Part shown: one piece after another, positions 1-7,979 of the stretch
Layout: each line of letters opens with the position of its first letter
Numbering within the stretch: the stretch's first letter is position 1
Assembly: GCF_003601925.1 (NCBI RefSeq)
Contig: NZ_QZWH01000012.1
Coordinates: 53,162-117,161, forward strand
DNA from: Buttiauxella izardii
GTDB lineage: Bacteria; Pseudomonadota; Gammaproteobacteria; Enterobacterales; Enterobacteriaceae
Reading direction: 5' to 3'
Length of the DNA: 64,000 nucleotides
Position numbers and translations under genes: made by a program
Notes under the pieces: model-generated
Seen by the model: only the letters and a program-made list of their open reading frames with translations
What the model was told of the DNA's origin: nothing
Databases searched by the model: none

Positions 1-822
1 GCGGTTGCGGTGCTCGCCCACCCACTCTTCGGCGTGATCGGCAAACAGGCCATTCATCTCGCCCACGGTGACAATATCGTAGTGCTGGAGCACGTTGCGG
101 CTCATATCGTCGACGTAATCCAGCAGGCCGTCGTAGTTCAGGTGGCTTTTCATCGATGGCGCATAACGTAGTTTGTCCGGATTCGGCACGTCTGCCAGCA
201 GCGGTTCTTTTTTCAGGTGCGCGATGGCATCGATGCGAAAGCCGTCGATACCTTTGTCGAGCCACCAGCGCATCATGTCGTACACCGCGCGGCGTACATC
301 AAGGTTTTCCCAGTTCAGATCCGGCTGGCGGCGAGTAAACAGATGCAGAAAATACTGTTCGGTATGGGCGTCATATTCCCAGGTCGATCCTTTAAAGATC
401 CCTTCCCAGTTGTTCGGTTCCGCACCATTTTTGCCGTCGCGCCAGGTGTACCAGTCACGTTTCGGGTTATCCCGTGACGAACGCGATTCCAGGAACCACG
501 GATGTTCGTCGGAAGTATGATTCACTACCAAATCGATAATCAGCCGCATTCCCCGAGCGTGAACTTGTTCAAGGAGGCGGTCAAAATCCGCCATCGTGCC
601 GAACTCGGCCATGATTTCCTGGTAATCGCTAATGTCGTAACCGTTATCGTCATTCGGCGATTTATACATCGGGCAGATCCAAATCAGATCGATGCCGAGG
701 TCTTTGAGGTAATCGAGTTTTTCGGTGATGCCGTTGAGGTCGCCAATGCCGTCACCGTTGCTGTCTTTAAAACTGCGCGGATAAATCTGGTAGGCCACCG
801 CCTCTTTCCACCAGTTCGCCAT
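1..822 (-). CDS. GH13 alpha-glucosidase, C-terminus beyond window
   Basis: The first 274 codons of a glycoside hydrolase family 13 enzyme; the rest lies left of the window. Visible: the N-terminal YQIYPRSF block, the VVNHTSDEHPWF block, a QPDLNWEN loop, the nucleophile region GFRIDAIA and the acid/base region VTVGEM, so the catalytic half is intact. The family hydrolyses alpha-1,4 or alpha-1,6 glucosidic bonds (oligo-1,6-glucosidase, TreC, palatinase). The ATG follows a GGGAGG ribosome site and lies 3 nt after the stop of the preceding GH13 gene, so it is the last visible gene of the ABC/GH13 operon. It is a paralogue, not a copy, of the next gene. By comparison with Erwinia/Klebsiella palatinose operons it could be a palQ/palZ-type enzyme, but the exact substrate is not shown. 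Confidence 0.85.
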   Translation of the reverse strand, partial: MANWWKEAVAYQIYPRSFKDSNGDGIGDLNGITEKLDYLKDLGIDLIWICPMYKSPNDDNGYDISDYQEIMAEFGTMADFDRLLEQVHARGMRLIIDLVVNHTSDEHPWFLESRSSRDNPKRDWYTWRDGKNGAEPNNWEGIFKGSTWEYDAHTEQYFLHLFTRRQPDLNWENLDVRRAVYDMMRWWLDKGIDGFRIDAIAHLKKEPLLADVPNPDKLRYAPSMKSHLNYDGLLDYVDDMSRNVLQHYDIVTVGEMNGLFADHAEEWVGEHRNR

Positions 823-825
823 CGT

Positions 826-2466
826 TTACCTCCCGATTAATAATGCAAATGATTCATAAGGTTGTAGCTCAAGGCTGACCGCCAACTTGTCACGCGGCGC
901 ATAGTTACTAATCAAACATTCGCCGTGCCAGTTCTGCATGGCTTCCGGGATGTCGAGCGTCAGATGTTCTGCGGTAAAATTGTTGATCACCAATAAACGC
1001 TCGTCGTTGAGCGTTCTCAGCCAGGCGAAAACCTGCGGGTGATCTCGCAAAACTGGCTGAAAATCGCCGTACACCAGCACCGGATATTGTTTACGCAGAG
1101 CAATCATTTTTTGGTAATGCCATAGAATCGAATCCGGTTGTGCGAGCGCTGCCGCAACGTTGATCTCGCGGTAATTTGGGTTGACGGCAATCCACGGCGT
1201 GCCCGAGGTAAAACCGGCGTTCGGGCTGGCGTCCCACTGCATCGGCGTGCGGGCGTTATCGCGCCCGTTGGCATGAATGCCGAGCATCATTTCTTCATGG
1301 CTCACGCCTGCGTCCAGCCGCTCCTTATACAGATTCAAACTCTCGATATCGCGGTAATCGTCGATGGTCTCAAAGCGCACGTTGGTCATGCCGATTTCTT
1401 CGCCCTGATAGATATACGGCGTGCCTTTCAGGCAGTGCAGCGCGGTGGCAAGCATTTTGGCGGACGGTTCACGGAACTCGCCTTCATCGCCAAATTTTGA
1501 TACCGCTCGCGGTAAATCGTGGTTGCTCCAGAACAGCGAATTCCAGCCCTGATGCGCCAGCGCGGTTTGCCATTTCTCGATAACCGCTTTAAAACTCATC
1601 AGCTCGAACGGCTTGCTGCGCCACTTCCCGGCGTGCTCGTCCCAGAACTCTTTGATGTGGTCAAACTGGAAAACCATCGACAGCTCTTCTCGCTCGGCCC
1701 CGCTATACAGCAGCGCATCGTCAGGGGTCGCACTCCATGTTTCACCGACGGTGACGAAATCACCTTTGCCAAACGTGGCGCGGTTCATCTGGCGAATCAG
1801 CGCATGAAGGTTTTTGCCGTTCGCCATGATCTGCGCGTCCACTTCTTTACCGATAAGATCGATAACATCCATGCGAAAACCGCCGATGCCTTTCGCCAGC
1901 CAGCGGTTCATCATGGCGTGGACTTCTTCGTGAACGCGTGGGTTTTCCCAGTTCAGATCCGGCTGACGTTTTGAAAACTGGTGCAGATAATATTCACCGC
2001 TGGCTTCGTCAAACGCCCAGCCGCTGCCGCCAAACCAGGAGCGAAAATCATTCGGTGGCCCGCCGTCTGCCGCCGGTTTGCGCCAGATATAGAAATCACG
2101 ATACGGATTTTGTTTGGATTTGAGGGCTTCGATAAACCACGGATGTTCATCGGAAGTGTGGTTGACGACTAAGTCCATCAGGATGTGAATATCGCGCTGT
2201 TTGGCCTGCGCAATGAGGGTTTCCATTTCCGCCAGGGTGCCAAATTCGGCGGCAATATCTTCGTAGTCAGAAATGTCGTAGCCGTTGTCGTCCATCGGCG
2301 AGCGGTAAACCGGCGAGAGCCAAATCAGGTTAATGCCGAGCTGTTGCAGGTAGTCGAGTTTGCTGATGATGCCGTTGATATCGCCGATGCCATCGCCATT
2401 GCTGTCCATAAAACTGCGCGGATAGATTTGGTACACCACCGCGTTGTGCCACCATTTTTGTTCCAC
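826..2466 (-). CDS. GH13 alpha-glucosidase (oligo-1,6-glucosidase/palatinase type)
   Basis: A full-length, cytoplasmic 546-residue GH13 enzyme with no signal peptide. The catalytic nucleophile is D200 in GFRMD, the acid/base is E242 in VGETW, and the transition-state Asp is D317 in SNHDLPR. VVNHTSDEHPWF lies at about 100-111. The start is GTG: an AAGGAG site sits 7 nt upstream and no ATG fits as well. It lies downstream of the ABC ATPase gene, separated by a palindromic repeat, and directly upstream of a second GH13 gene. Inferred role: cleaving the alpha-glucoside imported by the transporter. The SNHDLPR block fits oligo-1,6-glucosidase or trehalulose/isomaltulose hydrolases. The family also includes trehalose-6-phosphate hydrolase, but no phosphotransferase gene is present here to make that substrate. 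Confidence 0.88.
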   Translation of the reverse strand: MEQKWWHNAVVYQIYPRSFMDSNGDGIGDINGIISKLDYLQQLGINLIWLSPVYRSPMDDNGYDISDYEDIAAEFGTLAEMETLIAQAKQRDIHILMDLVVNHTSDEHPWFIEALKSKQNPYRDFYIWRKPAADGGPPNDFRSWFGGSGWAFDEASGEYYLHQFSKRQPDLNWENPRVHEEVHAMMNRWLAKGIGGFRMDVIDLIGKEVDAQIMANGKNLHALIRQMNRATFGKGDFVTVGETWSATPDDALLYSGAEREELSMVFQFDHIKEFWDEHAGKWRSKPFELMSFKAVIEKWQTALAHQGWNSLFWSNHDLPRAVSKFGDEGEFREPSAKMLATALHCLKGTPYIYQGEEIGMTNVRFETIDDYRDIESLNLYKERLDAGVSHEEMMLGIHANGRDNARTPMQWDASPNAGFTSGTPWIAVNPNYREINVAAALAQPDSILWHYQKMIALRKQYPVLVYGDFQPVLRDHPQVFAWLRTLNDERLLVINNFTAEHLTLDIPEAMQNWHGECLISNYAPRDKLAVSLELQPYESFALLIGR

Positions 2467-2491
2467 CGATTTCTCCTTGTAGATAGGGTCG

Positions 2492-2642
2492 CCCTCACCC
2501 TAACCCTCTCCCCAGGGAGAGGGAATCATTCTGCTTTCTCCTTCTCCCAGAGAGAGTGAATCATTCTGCTTTCTCCTTCTCCCAGGGAGAGGGAATCATT
2601 CAGCTTTCTCCTTCTCCCTCAGGGAGAAGGTTGGGATGAGGG
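2492..2642. repeat. Palindrome-ended element with three 35-bp tandem units
   Basis: The ends 2492-2512 and 2622-2642 are inverted copies of a 21-bp CCCTCACCC...CTCTCCC motif, matching at 18 of 21 positions. Between them a GAATCATTC-containing unit repeats with an exact 35-bp period (GAATCATT at 2523, 2558 and 2593). The element fills the gap between the ATPase and GH13 genes, and its right arm encodes the last seven residues and leads into the stop codon of the ATPase. Similar pyrimidine-rich palindromes are common between genes in enterics. It may act as an mRNA-stabilising or attenuating stem inside the operon. Confidence 0.85.
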
Positions 2643-3737
2643 TGGAATCCGCACAAACGCCCGCCCGTCGCGATTAAACAGATAACAATTCTCCGGCGGT
2701 AGCCGCAGGCCGATTCGCTGGTCGGGCTTAATTTCGAGCCTTAAAGTATGGCGCATTACCAGCGGTTCGCTACCGTAGCCGCTATTGACGTACAGCAGCG
2801 TCTCGTTGCCCATCTGCTCGACAAACAACACTTCGGCTTCGATATCCGCCTGCGCCAGTTCGGTAAGCTGAATGTGTTCCGGGCGAATCCCCAGTTGCAC
2901 CGCTTGCCCCTCTGGCACGCCCGCGCCGTTAATTGGCAGTGAAATTTGCTGACGATTTTCCAGCAGCACATCGGTGCGCTGGGCGTTGCCATTCACAAAA
3001 ACGCCGGGGATCAGGTTCATTTTTGGCGAGCCGATAAACTGCGCGACAAACATATTCGCCGGGCGGTCGTACAGCTCAAGCGGCGTTCCCACCTGCTCGA
3101 TTTGCCCCTGGTTCAGCACCACGATGCGGTCAGCCAGCGTCATGGCTTCAACCTGATCGTGCGTGACATACAAAATCGTGGCGTTGATGCGCTTATGTAG
3201 TGCGGCGATTTCCATGCGCATTTGCACGCGCAGCGAGGCATCAAGGTTGGAAAGTGGTTCGTCGAACAAAAACAGGCTCGGCTCGCGCACAATGGCTCGC
3301 CCAATCGCCACGCGCTGACGCTGACCGCCGGACAAATCTTTCGGCCGACGATCAAGCAAAGGCTCGAGTTGCAAAATGCGCGCGCTTTCTCGCACTTTTT
3401 CATCAATCACTTTCACCGGCAGCTTCGCCATCTCCAGCGCGAACGCCATATTCTGGTACACCGTCATATGCGGATACAGCGCGTATGACTGGAACACCAT
3501 GCCGATGCCGCGCTCGGAGGGAGAATCGTCGTTGACGCAAACGCCGTCGATGCGCATTTCGCCGCCGCTGATCTCCTCCAGCCCAGCCACCATGCGCAAT
3601 AGCGTAGATTTCCCACAACCGGACGGCCCAACCACCACCACAAACTCGCCGCTATTCACTTCGAGATCGAGCGGTTTAATCACTTCAGATGCCGAGCCGT
3701 AACGTTTTTGAATTTTATCGAGCACGAGTTGCGCCAT
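2619..3737 (-). CDS. ABC sugar importer ATPase, MalK/UgpC type
   Basis: A 372-residue ATPase of the CUT1 (carbohydrate uptake) family. Walker A is GPSGCGKST at 37-45, the Q-loop is in MVFQSY near 80, the signature LSGGQRQR is near 135, Walker B is LFLFDEP near 155, and the switch His is in YVTHDQ. A TOBE-type C-terminal domain follows. It powers import through the two permeases encoded just upstream, 2 nt away. The last seven residues (PSSQPSP) come from an intergenic repeat arm, so the native C-terminus was probably replaced or extended by that insertion. ATPases of this type sometimes serve several sugar transporters; the operon position suggests a dedicated one. Palatinose (palK) or trehalose/maltose (thuK) transport are the nearest known parallels. 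Confidence 0.92.
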   Translation of the reverse strand: MAQLVLDKIQKRYGSASEVIKPLDLEVNSGEFVVVVGPSGCGKSTLLRMVAGLEEISGGEMRIDGVCVNDDSPSERGIGMVFQSYALYPHMTVYQNMAFALEMAKLPVKVIDEKVRESARILQLEPLLDRRPKDLSGGQRQRVAIGRAIVREPSLFLFDEPLSNLDASLRVQMRMEIAALHKRINATILYVTHDQVEAMTLADRIVVLNQGQIEQVGTPLELYDRPANMFVAQFIGSPKMNLIPGVFVNGNAQRTDVLLENRQQISLPINGAGVPEGQAVQLGIRPEHIQLTELAQADIEAEVLFVEQMGNETLLYVNSGYGSEPLVMRHTLRLEIKPDQRIGLRLPPENCYLFNRDGRAFVRIPPSSQPSP

Positions 3738-3739
3738 GG

Positions 3740-4585
3740 TTATCCCTTAATCGCTCCGCTGGTAAGCCCGCTGACAATGCGTTTCTGGAAGATGAGCACC
3801 AGCACGATAATCGGCAGCGTTACCACCACCGATGCCGCCATAATGCTGCCCCATGGCAGCTCAAATGTTGACGCGCCGCTGAACATGCTAATCGCGACCG
3901 GCACCGTGCGTTTGTCGCCAGAAATAATAAACGTCAGCGCAAACATAAATTCATTCCACGCGCCGATAAACGCCAGCAGCCCGGTCGTGACCAGCGCCGG
4001 AGCCAGAATTGGCGCGAACACGCGGCGGATAATGGTCCAGGTTTTCGCGCCATCGACAATCGCCGCCTCTTCCAGGTCAACGGGAATCGACTTCATAAAA
4101 GTGGTGAGCACCCAAACGGTGAACGGCAGCGAAAACGTGGTGTAAGAAAGCACTAACGCGCCGAGAGAATCGTACAACCCCAGGAAACGAACCAGCTCAA
4201 ACATGCCGCTGAGCACCGCCACCTGCGGGAACATCGACACACAAAGAATGGTAAACAGCAGGAATTTACGCCCGCGAAACGGCACGCGCGCCAGGGCAAA
4301 CGAGGCGGTAATCGACACCAGCAGGCAGATGCCAACGGTGATGGTCGCCACCAGCACCGAGTTCAGCAGGCTGCGGGCGATGCCGTTTTGCACCAGCGCC
4401 GTGACGTAGTTGCCCCAGTGGTAGCCGCTCGGAAAATAGGCCGGTAAAAACAGCTCCTGCCCGGTGCGAAGCGAGGTAATAATCGCGTAATAAAACGGGA
4501 ACACGCAGAACAGAACGGCGAACGTCGCGCCGAGGAAAATCACCAGATTGTGGCCAAACTTGCGTTGCCGACGAGAAGTTTTCAT
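3740..4585 (-). CDS. ABC sugar permease, MalG type
   Basis: A 281-residue inner-membrane permease with six predicted transmembrane segments, the first starting near residue 13. The coupling (EAA) motif EEAAIVDGAKTWTIIRRVFAPIL is in the last cytoplasmic loop and contacts the ATPase. The ATG at 4585 overlaps the previous permease stop as TGATG and has an AGGAG site 8 nt upstream; a GTG one codon earlier is the alternative. It pairs with the MalF-type permease to form the channel of a CUT1 importer for a di- or oligosaccharide, probably an alpha-glucoside given the GH13 genes downstream. Confidence 0.92.
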   Translation of the reverse strand: MKTSRRQRKFGHNLVIFLGATFAVLFCVFPFYYAIITSLRTGQELFLPAYFPSGYHWGNYVTALVQNGIARSLLNSVLVATITVGICLLVSITASFALARVPFRGRKFLLFTILCVSMFPQVAVLSGMFELVRFLGLYDSLGALVLSYTTFSLPFTVWVLTTFMKSIPVDLEEAAIVDGAKTWTIIRRVFAPILAPALVTTGLLAFIGAWNEFMFALTFIISGDKRTVPVAISMFSGASTFELPWGSIMAASVVVTLPIIVLVLIFQKRIVSGLTSGAIKG

Positions 4586-5502
4586 CACCGTTTCTCCTTC
4601 TCGTTTAAGCGTGAGACGCGGATAAAGCAGGCAGCAATGCCCGCCACCATCATAAAGACCAGCACTGACGCCGCCGAACCCATGCCCATATCCTGATAGG
4701 AGATGATTTGCTCCCGGGCGTAGCCGGAAACGGACATGGTGGCCTCGCTATTGGAGGTCAGCACGAAGATCAAATCGAAGATGCGCATCGCGTCCATGAC
4801 GCGGAAAATCAGCGCGACAACCATCGCGGGCATAATCAGCGGTAACGTAATCCGTTTAAAGCGCTGCCAGGCGCTGGCCCCGTCAACGCGAGCGGCCTCG
4901 TAAAGATCGTTAGGAATAAGCTGCAACGCCGCCAGCAACATCAGCGCCATAAACGGCGTGGTCTTCCAGACATCGGCAATCACTACCGCCCACATGGAAA
5001 GTGACGGTTCTGCAATCCAGGCCAGATGCGCCTGGTAGCCAAAAATCTTCGCCAGCAAATCGTTTACCACGCCGTACTGATCGTGGAACATCCAGCCCCA
5101 CATTTTGGCGCTGACGATAGTCGGAATCGCCCATGGCACCAGAATCGCAGTGCGCACTAAACCCTGGCCGCGAAATTTCTGGTTCATTAAAAGCGCTAAT
5201 AACATGCCGAGAACCAGCTCAAAACTAACCGACACCACGGTAAACCACAGCGTGTTGCCGACTGCCTGCCACCACAATGGATCAACCAAAACACCGCTGC
5301 TGTCGCCGTCATGCGTGGCGTAATAGTTTGCCAGCCCGACCATTTGGTACTCGGACGGATTGTCGAGCATGGCGTTGGTGAAACTGAAAAAGAAGGTGCG
5401 CACCAGCGGCCAACCCGCCGCCAGTGCAAGGAGCAAAAGTGCGGGCGCCACCAGTATCCACGCGATACGGTGGCGTCGCTGTTGATAGCCTGAATGCGCC
5501 AA
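4585..5502 (-). CDS. ABC sugar permease, MalF type
   Basis: A 305-residue membrane permease of the CUT1 family. A hydrophobic helix at about 13-35 is followed by five more, with the EAA motif YEAARVDGASAWQRFKRITLP near 200-220. The start codon is TTG at 5502, in the same frame as the binding-protein gene and directly after its TAA stop; no in-frame ATG lies near, and an AGGA sits about 10 nt upstream. Translation is therefore likely coupled to the binding protein. It forms the translocation pore with the MalG-type subunit. Confidence 0.9.
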   Translation of the reverse strand: MAHSGYQQRRHRIAWILVAPALLLLALAAGWPLVRTFFFSFTNAMLDNPSEYQMVGLANYYATHDGDSSGVLVDPLWWQAVGNTLWFTVVSVSFELVLGMLLALLMNQKFRGQGLVRTAILVPWAIPTIVSAKMWGWMFHDQYGVVNDLLAKIFGYQAHLAWIAEPSLSMWAVVIADVWKTTPFMALMLLAALQLIPNDLYEAARVDGASAWQRFKRITLPLIMPAMVVALIFRVMDAMRIFDLIFVLTSNSEATMSVSGYAREQIISYQDMGMGSAASVLVFMMVAGIAACFIRVSRLNEKEKR

Positions 5503-6768
5503 TTAATGCCAGTCCTTGCCTTTCACGCGCTCAAGGCGTTTTTGCAGATCCGCCACGGCAGTTTTGCCGTCGGTTCCGCCATTGAGCACTTTGAAGGTCA
5601 CGTTAAAGATGGCGTTAGAGACGCGCGGATACTGGCTTTTGGTCGCTGTTGCCGGGCGAGGAACGGCATTGGCGAAGATGTCTTTAAACATCGTTAAATG
5701 CGGCGCAGCTTCCAGAACCGCTTTGTCTTCATAGAGTGCGGAACGCGTCGGGGCGAAGCCTAAATACTTAAGCTGCATCTTCTGCGAATCGGCATCGGTG
5801 AGGATTTTCAGCAGCGCAATCGCCGCGTCTTTGTTTTTTGTATTGGCGTTAACCGACCACTGCCAACCGCCGAGCGCGTTAGCCGATTTGCCATCCGGCC
5901 CGGCTGGCAACGGAGCCACGCCGACTTTGCCTTTCAGCGGGCTATCCGCGCCTTGCGACAATAGATACGCATACGGCCAGTTGCGCATAAACAGCGCATC
6001 GCCATTCTGGAACACGGCTCGCGATTCTTCTTCTTTGTAGCCCAACGCCCCTTTCGGCGTGATTTTGCCAATCCAGCCCGCGACCATATCCAGCGCGGCT
6101 GCGGCCTTCGGATTATTTATGGTCACGTTCCCTTTTTCGTCGATAAACGTACCGCCACCGTAGGAATCAATCCACTCCAGCGCATTACAGGTCAACCCTT
6201 CATACGATTTGCCCTGGAAGATCATCCCCCAGAAGTTTTTATGCCCTGCTTTGCGCTCTTCGTCCTGAATTTTGGTGGCGATACGCGTCAGATCTTCCCA
6301 GGTTTTTGGCGGCTGCTCTTTGTATTTCTCCAGCAAATCTTTGCGGTAATAAAGCACGCCGGTGTCGAGATACGCCGGAACCGCTTTAACCTTGCCGTTT
6401 ACCGTGTCATTCGCCCATGGGCCGGGGAAGAAATCACCCTTCATGTCGCTAACGGCATCAGTTAAATCGAGCGTTTGCTTATCCAGCAGCCCGACCCAGA
6501 TGGTGTCTGACTGGAATAAATCCACCGCCTTTTCATCTTTGGCGGCAAACAGTTGTTGCAGCAGCGCCAGCTTTTCATCAGACGCCGCCGGGAATTCGAT
6601 GAACTCCAGCTTGTTGCTGGTCTGCTTCTCAAAACGATCTTTGACGTAGTTGCAGTATTCCTTACCGCCGGGGGAAATCGGGCATTCCATACGCAGGGTA
6701 TCGGCAAGCGCGGCGTTAGAAACGCCCGCGAGCGCTAAGGTAATAAGACTTAACGTCAGCTTTTTCAT
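5503..6768 (-). CDS. Periplasmic sugar-binding protein of the alpha-glucoside importer
   Basis: A 421-residue extracellular solute-binding protein (SBP family 1). A Sec signal peptide covers residues 1-22 (KK, hydrophobic core, ALADT cleavage region). The mature protein has the typical WKVxPxYLD-like and GGWQWSVN segments of sugar-binding proteins close to AglE/ThuE/PalE. It delivers substrate to the two permeases encoded directly downstream. The ATG follows a GAGGAAAC site. It is the first gene of the operon, so the promoter should lie in the 312-bp space to the toxin-antitoxin genes. No dedicated transcription regulator is visible next to it, unlike the palR gene of known palatinose operons. 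Confidence 0.9.
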   Translation of the reverse strand: MKKLTLSLITLALAGVSNAALADTLRMECPISPGGKEYCNYVKDRFEKQTSNKLEFIEFPAASDEKLALLQQLFAAKDEKAVDLFQSDTIWVGLLDKQTLDLTDAVSDMKGDFFPGPWANDTVNGKVKAVPAYLDTGVLYYRKDLLEKYKEQPPKTWEDLTRIATKIQDEERKAGHKNFWGMIFQGKSYEGLTCNALEWIDSYGGGTFIDEKGNVTINNPKAAAALDMVAGWIGKITPKGALGYKEEESRAVFQNGDALFMRNWPYAYLLSQGADSPLKGKVGVAPLPAGPDGKSANALGGWQWSVNANTKNKDAAIALLKILTDADSQKMQLKYLGFAPTRSALYEDKAVLEAAPHLTMFKDIFANAVPRPATATKSQYPRVSNAIFNVTFKVLNGGTDGKTAVADLQKRLERVKGKDWH

Positions 6769-6950
6769 TGTTTCCTCATTTGTTCAGACTGGACAGGAGG
6801 GAGGTGGAAAATAGCCACACCAATCAAAAAGCTAGTAACAATCAAGCAAGGCGACAACTTAGCCGCCTAATCTTTGTGCGAATTCTCGACCTGGTGCACG
6901 TATCGTTATTTTTTATTGAGCTTTTGCGTGGGACGGGCTACGTGACGCGC

Positions 6951-7026
6951 ATACGGATATTAGCCGTACGAATTGACAAGAATTTATGATTGCCGTAAAT
7001 TGCCAAGGTACGGCTAATAGCCGTAT
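6951..7026 (+). promoter_or_regulatory. Toxin-antitoxin promoter between two inverted operators
   Basis: Site 1 (6951-6969, ATACGGATATTAGCCGTAC) and site 2 (7008-7026, GTACGGCTAATAGCCGTAT) are inverted copies with one mismatch, and each is itself a dyad. Between them is a strong sigma-70-like promoter: TTGACA at 6973-6978, a 17-nt spacer, TAAATT at 6996-7001. This fits autoregulation by the ribbon-helix-helix antitoxin. The rest of the 312-bp gap (6769-6950) must hold the minus-strand promoter of the sugar operon; no convincing boxes for it were identified. Confidence 0.8.
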
Positions 7027-7080
7027 AAAATCCCTGGCGAAGGCATATTCCGCACCAGGTAAAAGTTTAGAGAGGTCAGT

Positions 7081-7389
7081 ATGTCCAAAGTAGCGGTATT
7101 TCCGAATGACGGTCGAAGCGTCAAAAATGCGAGAGTTGAACTAAAAACTAGCGCTGACTTAAAAGATTTACTTCGTGAAGCGGCTGCAGCTGCGGGTTTA
7201 GATTTGAGCGCTTTTATTTTAAATGCGGCTCTGGAGCGAGCAGAAAGCGTGCTGGACAACCAGCGTCGTCGTCAGCTCTCGTCACAAAGCTGGCAACAAA
7301 TTAATCAACTCTTGTCTGAACCTGCTGCGCCAACGTTAGCTTTGCAAGCGTTAATGCGGAGAAAAAAAGATGGAAGAGAGCCAAAGTAA
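7081..7389 (+). CDS. DUF1778 ribbon-helix-helix antitoxin
   Basis: A 102-residue protein of the DUF1778 (TacA/AtaR/KacA-like) family. The N-terminal part, with RVELKTSADLKDLLREAAAAAGLDLSAFILNAALERAE at about 18-58, is a ribbon-helix-helix DNA-binding segment; the C-terminal tail normally wraps and blocks the toxin. It has a GAGAGG site before ATG and overlaps the toxin gene by 20 nt. The two inverted operators upstream are its probable binding sites. Confidence 0.9.
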   Translation: MSKVAVFPNDGRSVKNARVELKTSADLKDLLREAAAAAGLDLSAFILNAALERAESVLDNQRRRQLSSQSWQQINQLLSEPAAPTLALQALMRRKKDGREPK

Positions 7390-7906
7390 TATCAATGAAG
7401 TCATGGTGTACGCCTATCAGGCTGATATTACTTACCCAAGTAATAAGCATTTTGATTGTGGCAATGCAGTCATTAACTCTTATATACGCAACTCCTTAAA
7501 GAAAAGCGTTAAAGATGGGAACTGTGCTGCTAAAGCATTGATTGACGCCAACACAGGTGAATTGTTAGGGGCTTGTACTTTCACTGGCTATTGTCTCGAA
7601 AAAGAGAAGCTTGCAGGCGTGTTTTCAGCTTCTTTACCTAATGAAGTCAGTGTGATACGCCTGATTATGTTAGGTGTGGCTACGAAAGAACAAAACAAAG
7701 GCTACGGGCAAGACTTGCTTATGGAGTTTTTTGAGCAAGTTAAACTTATCCATCAATCACTGCCTGTGAAGGGTGTGTATCTGGATGCCGATCCAGCAGC
7801 AATTAACTTTTATACCCGGCTTGGGTTCGTGCAACTCAACGATCCGCCAAATGCATTTGGCGCAGTGCCGATGTTTCTTGCAATTCAGCATATCCTTTCG
7901 GCATAG
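7370..7906 (+). CDS. GNAT-family toxin (TacT/AtaT type)
   Basis: A 178-residue GNAT acetyltransferase. The acetyl-CoA pyrophosphate loop is ATKEQNKGYGQDLL at about 104-117, and the YLDADPAAINFYTRLGF block follows near 140-155. In known systems such toxins acetylate aminoacyl-tRNAs and stop translation. The gene overlaps the antitoxin gene by 20 nt, the usual arrangement. The first ATG (7370) adds about 11 residues before the conserved fold; the internal ATG at codon 12 is a possible alternative. Confidence 0.9.
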   Translation: MEESQSNINEVMVYAYQADITYPSNKHFDCGNAVINSYIRNSLKKSVKDGNCAAKALIDANTGELLGACTFTGYCLEKEKLAGVFSASLPNEVSVIRLIMLGVATKEQNKGYGQDLLMEFFEQVKLIHQSLPVKGVYLDADPAAINFYTRLGFVQLNDPPNAFGAVPMFLAIQHILSA

Positions 7907-7937
7907 AAAACCCGCACCTGAGTGCGGGTTTCTTTAT
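7907..7937 (+). terminator. Rho-independent terminator of the toxin-antitoxin operon
   Basis: A perfect 9-bp stem (AACCCGCAC at 7909-7917, GTGCGGGTT at 7922-7930) with a 4-nt loop is followed by TCTTT. It starts just after the toxin stop codon. Confidence 0.85.
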
Positions 7938-7979
7938 ATGTTCCGTGGATGTAAAAGTAATAAAGCACACAGTGGTTGT

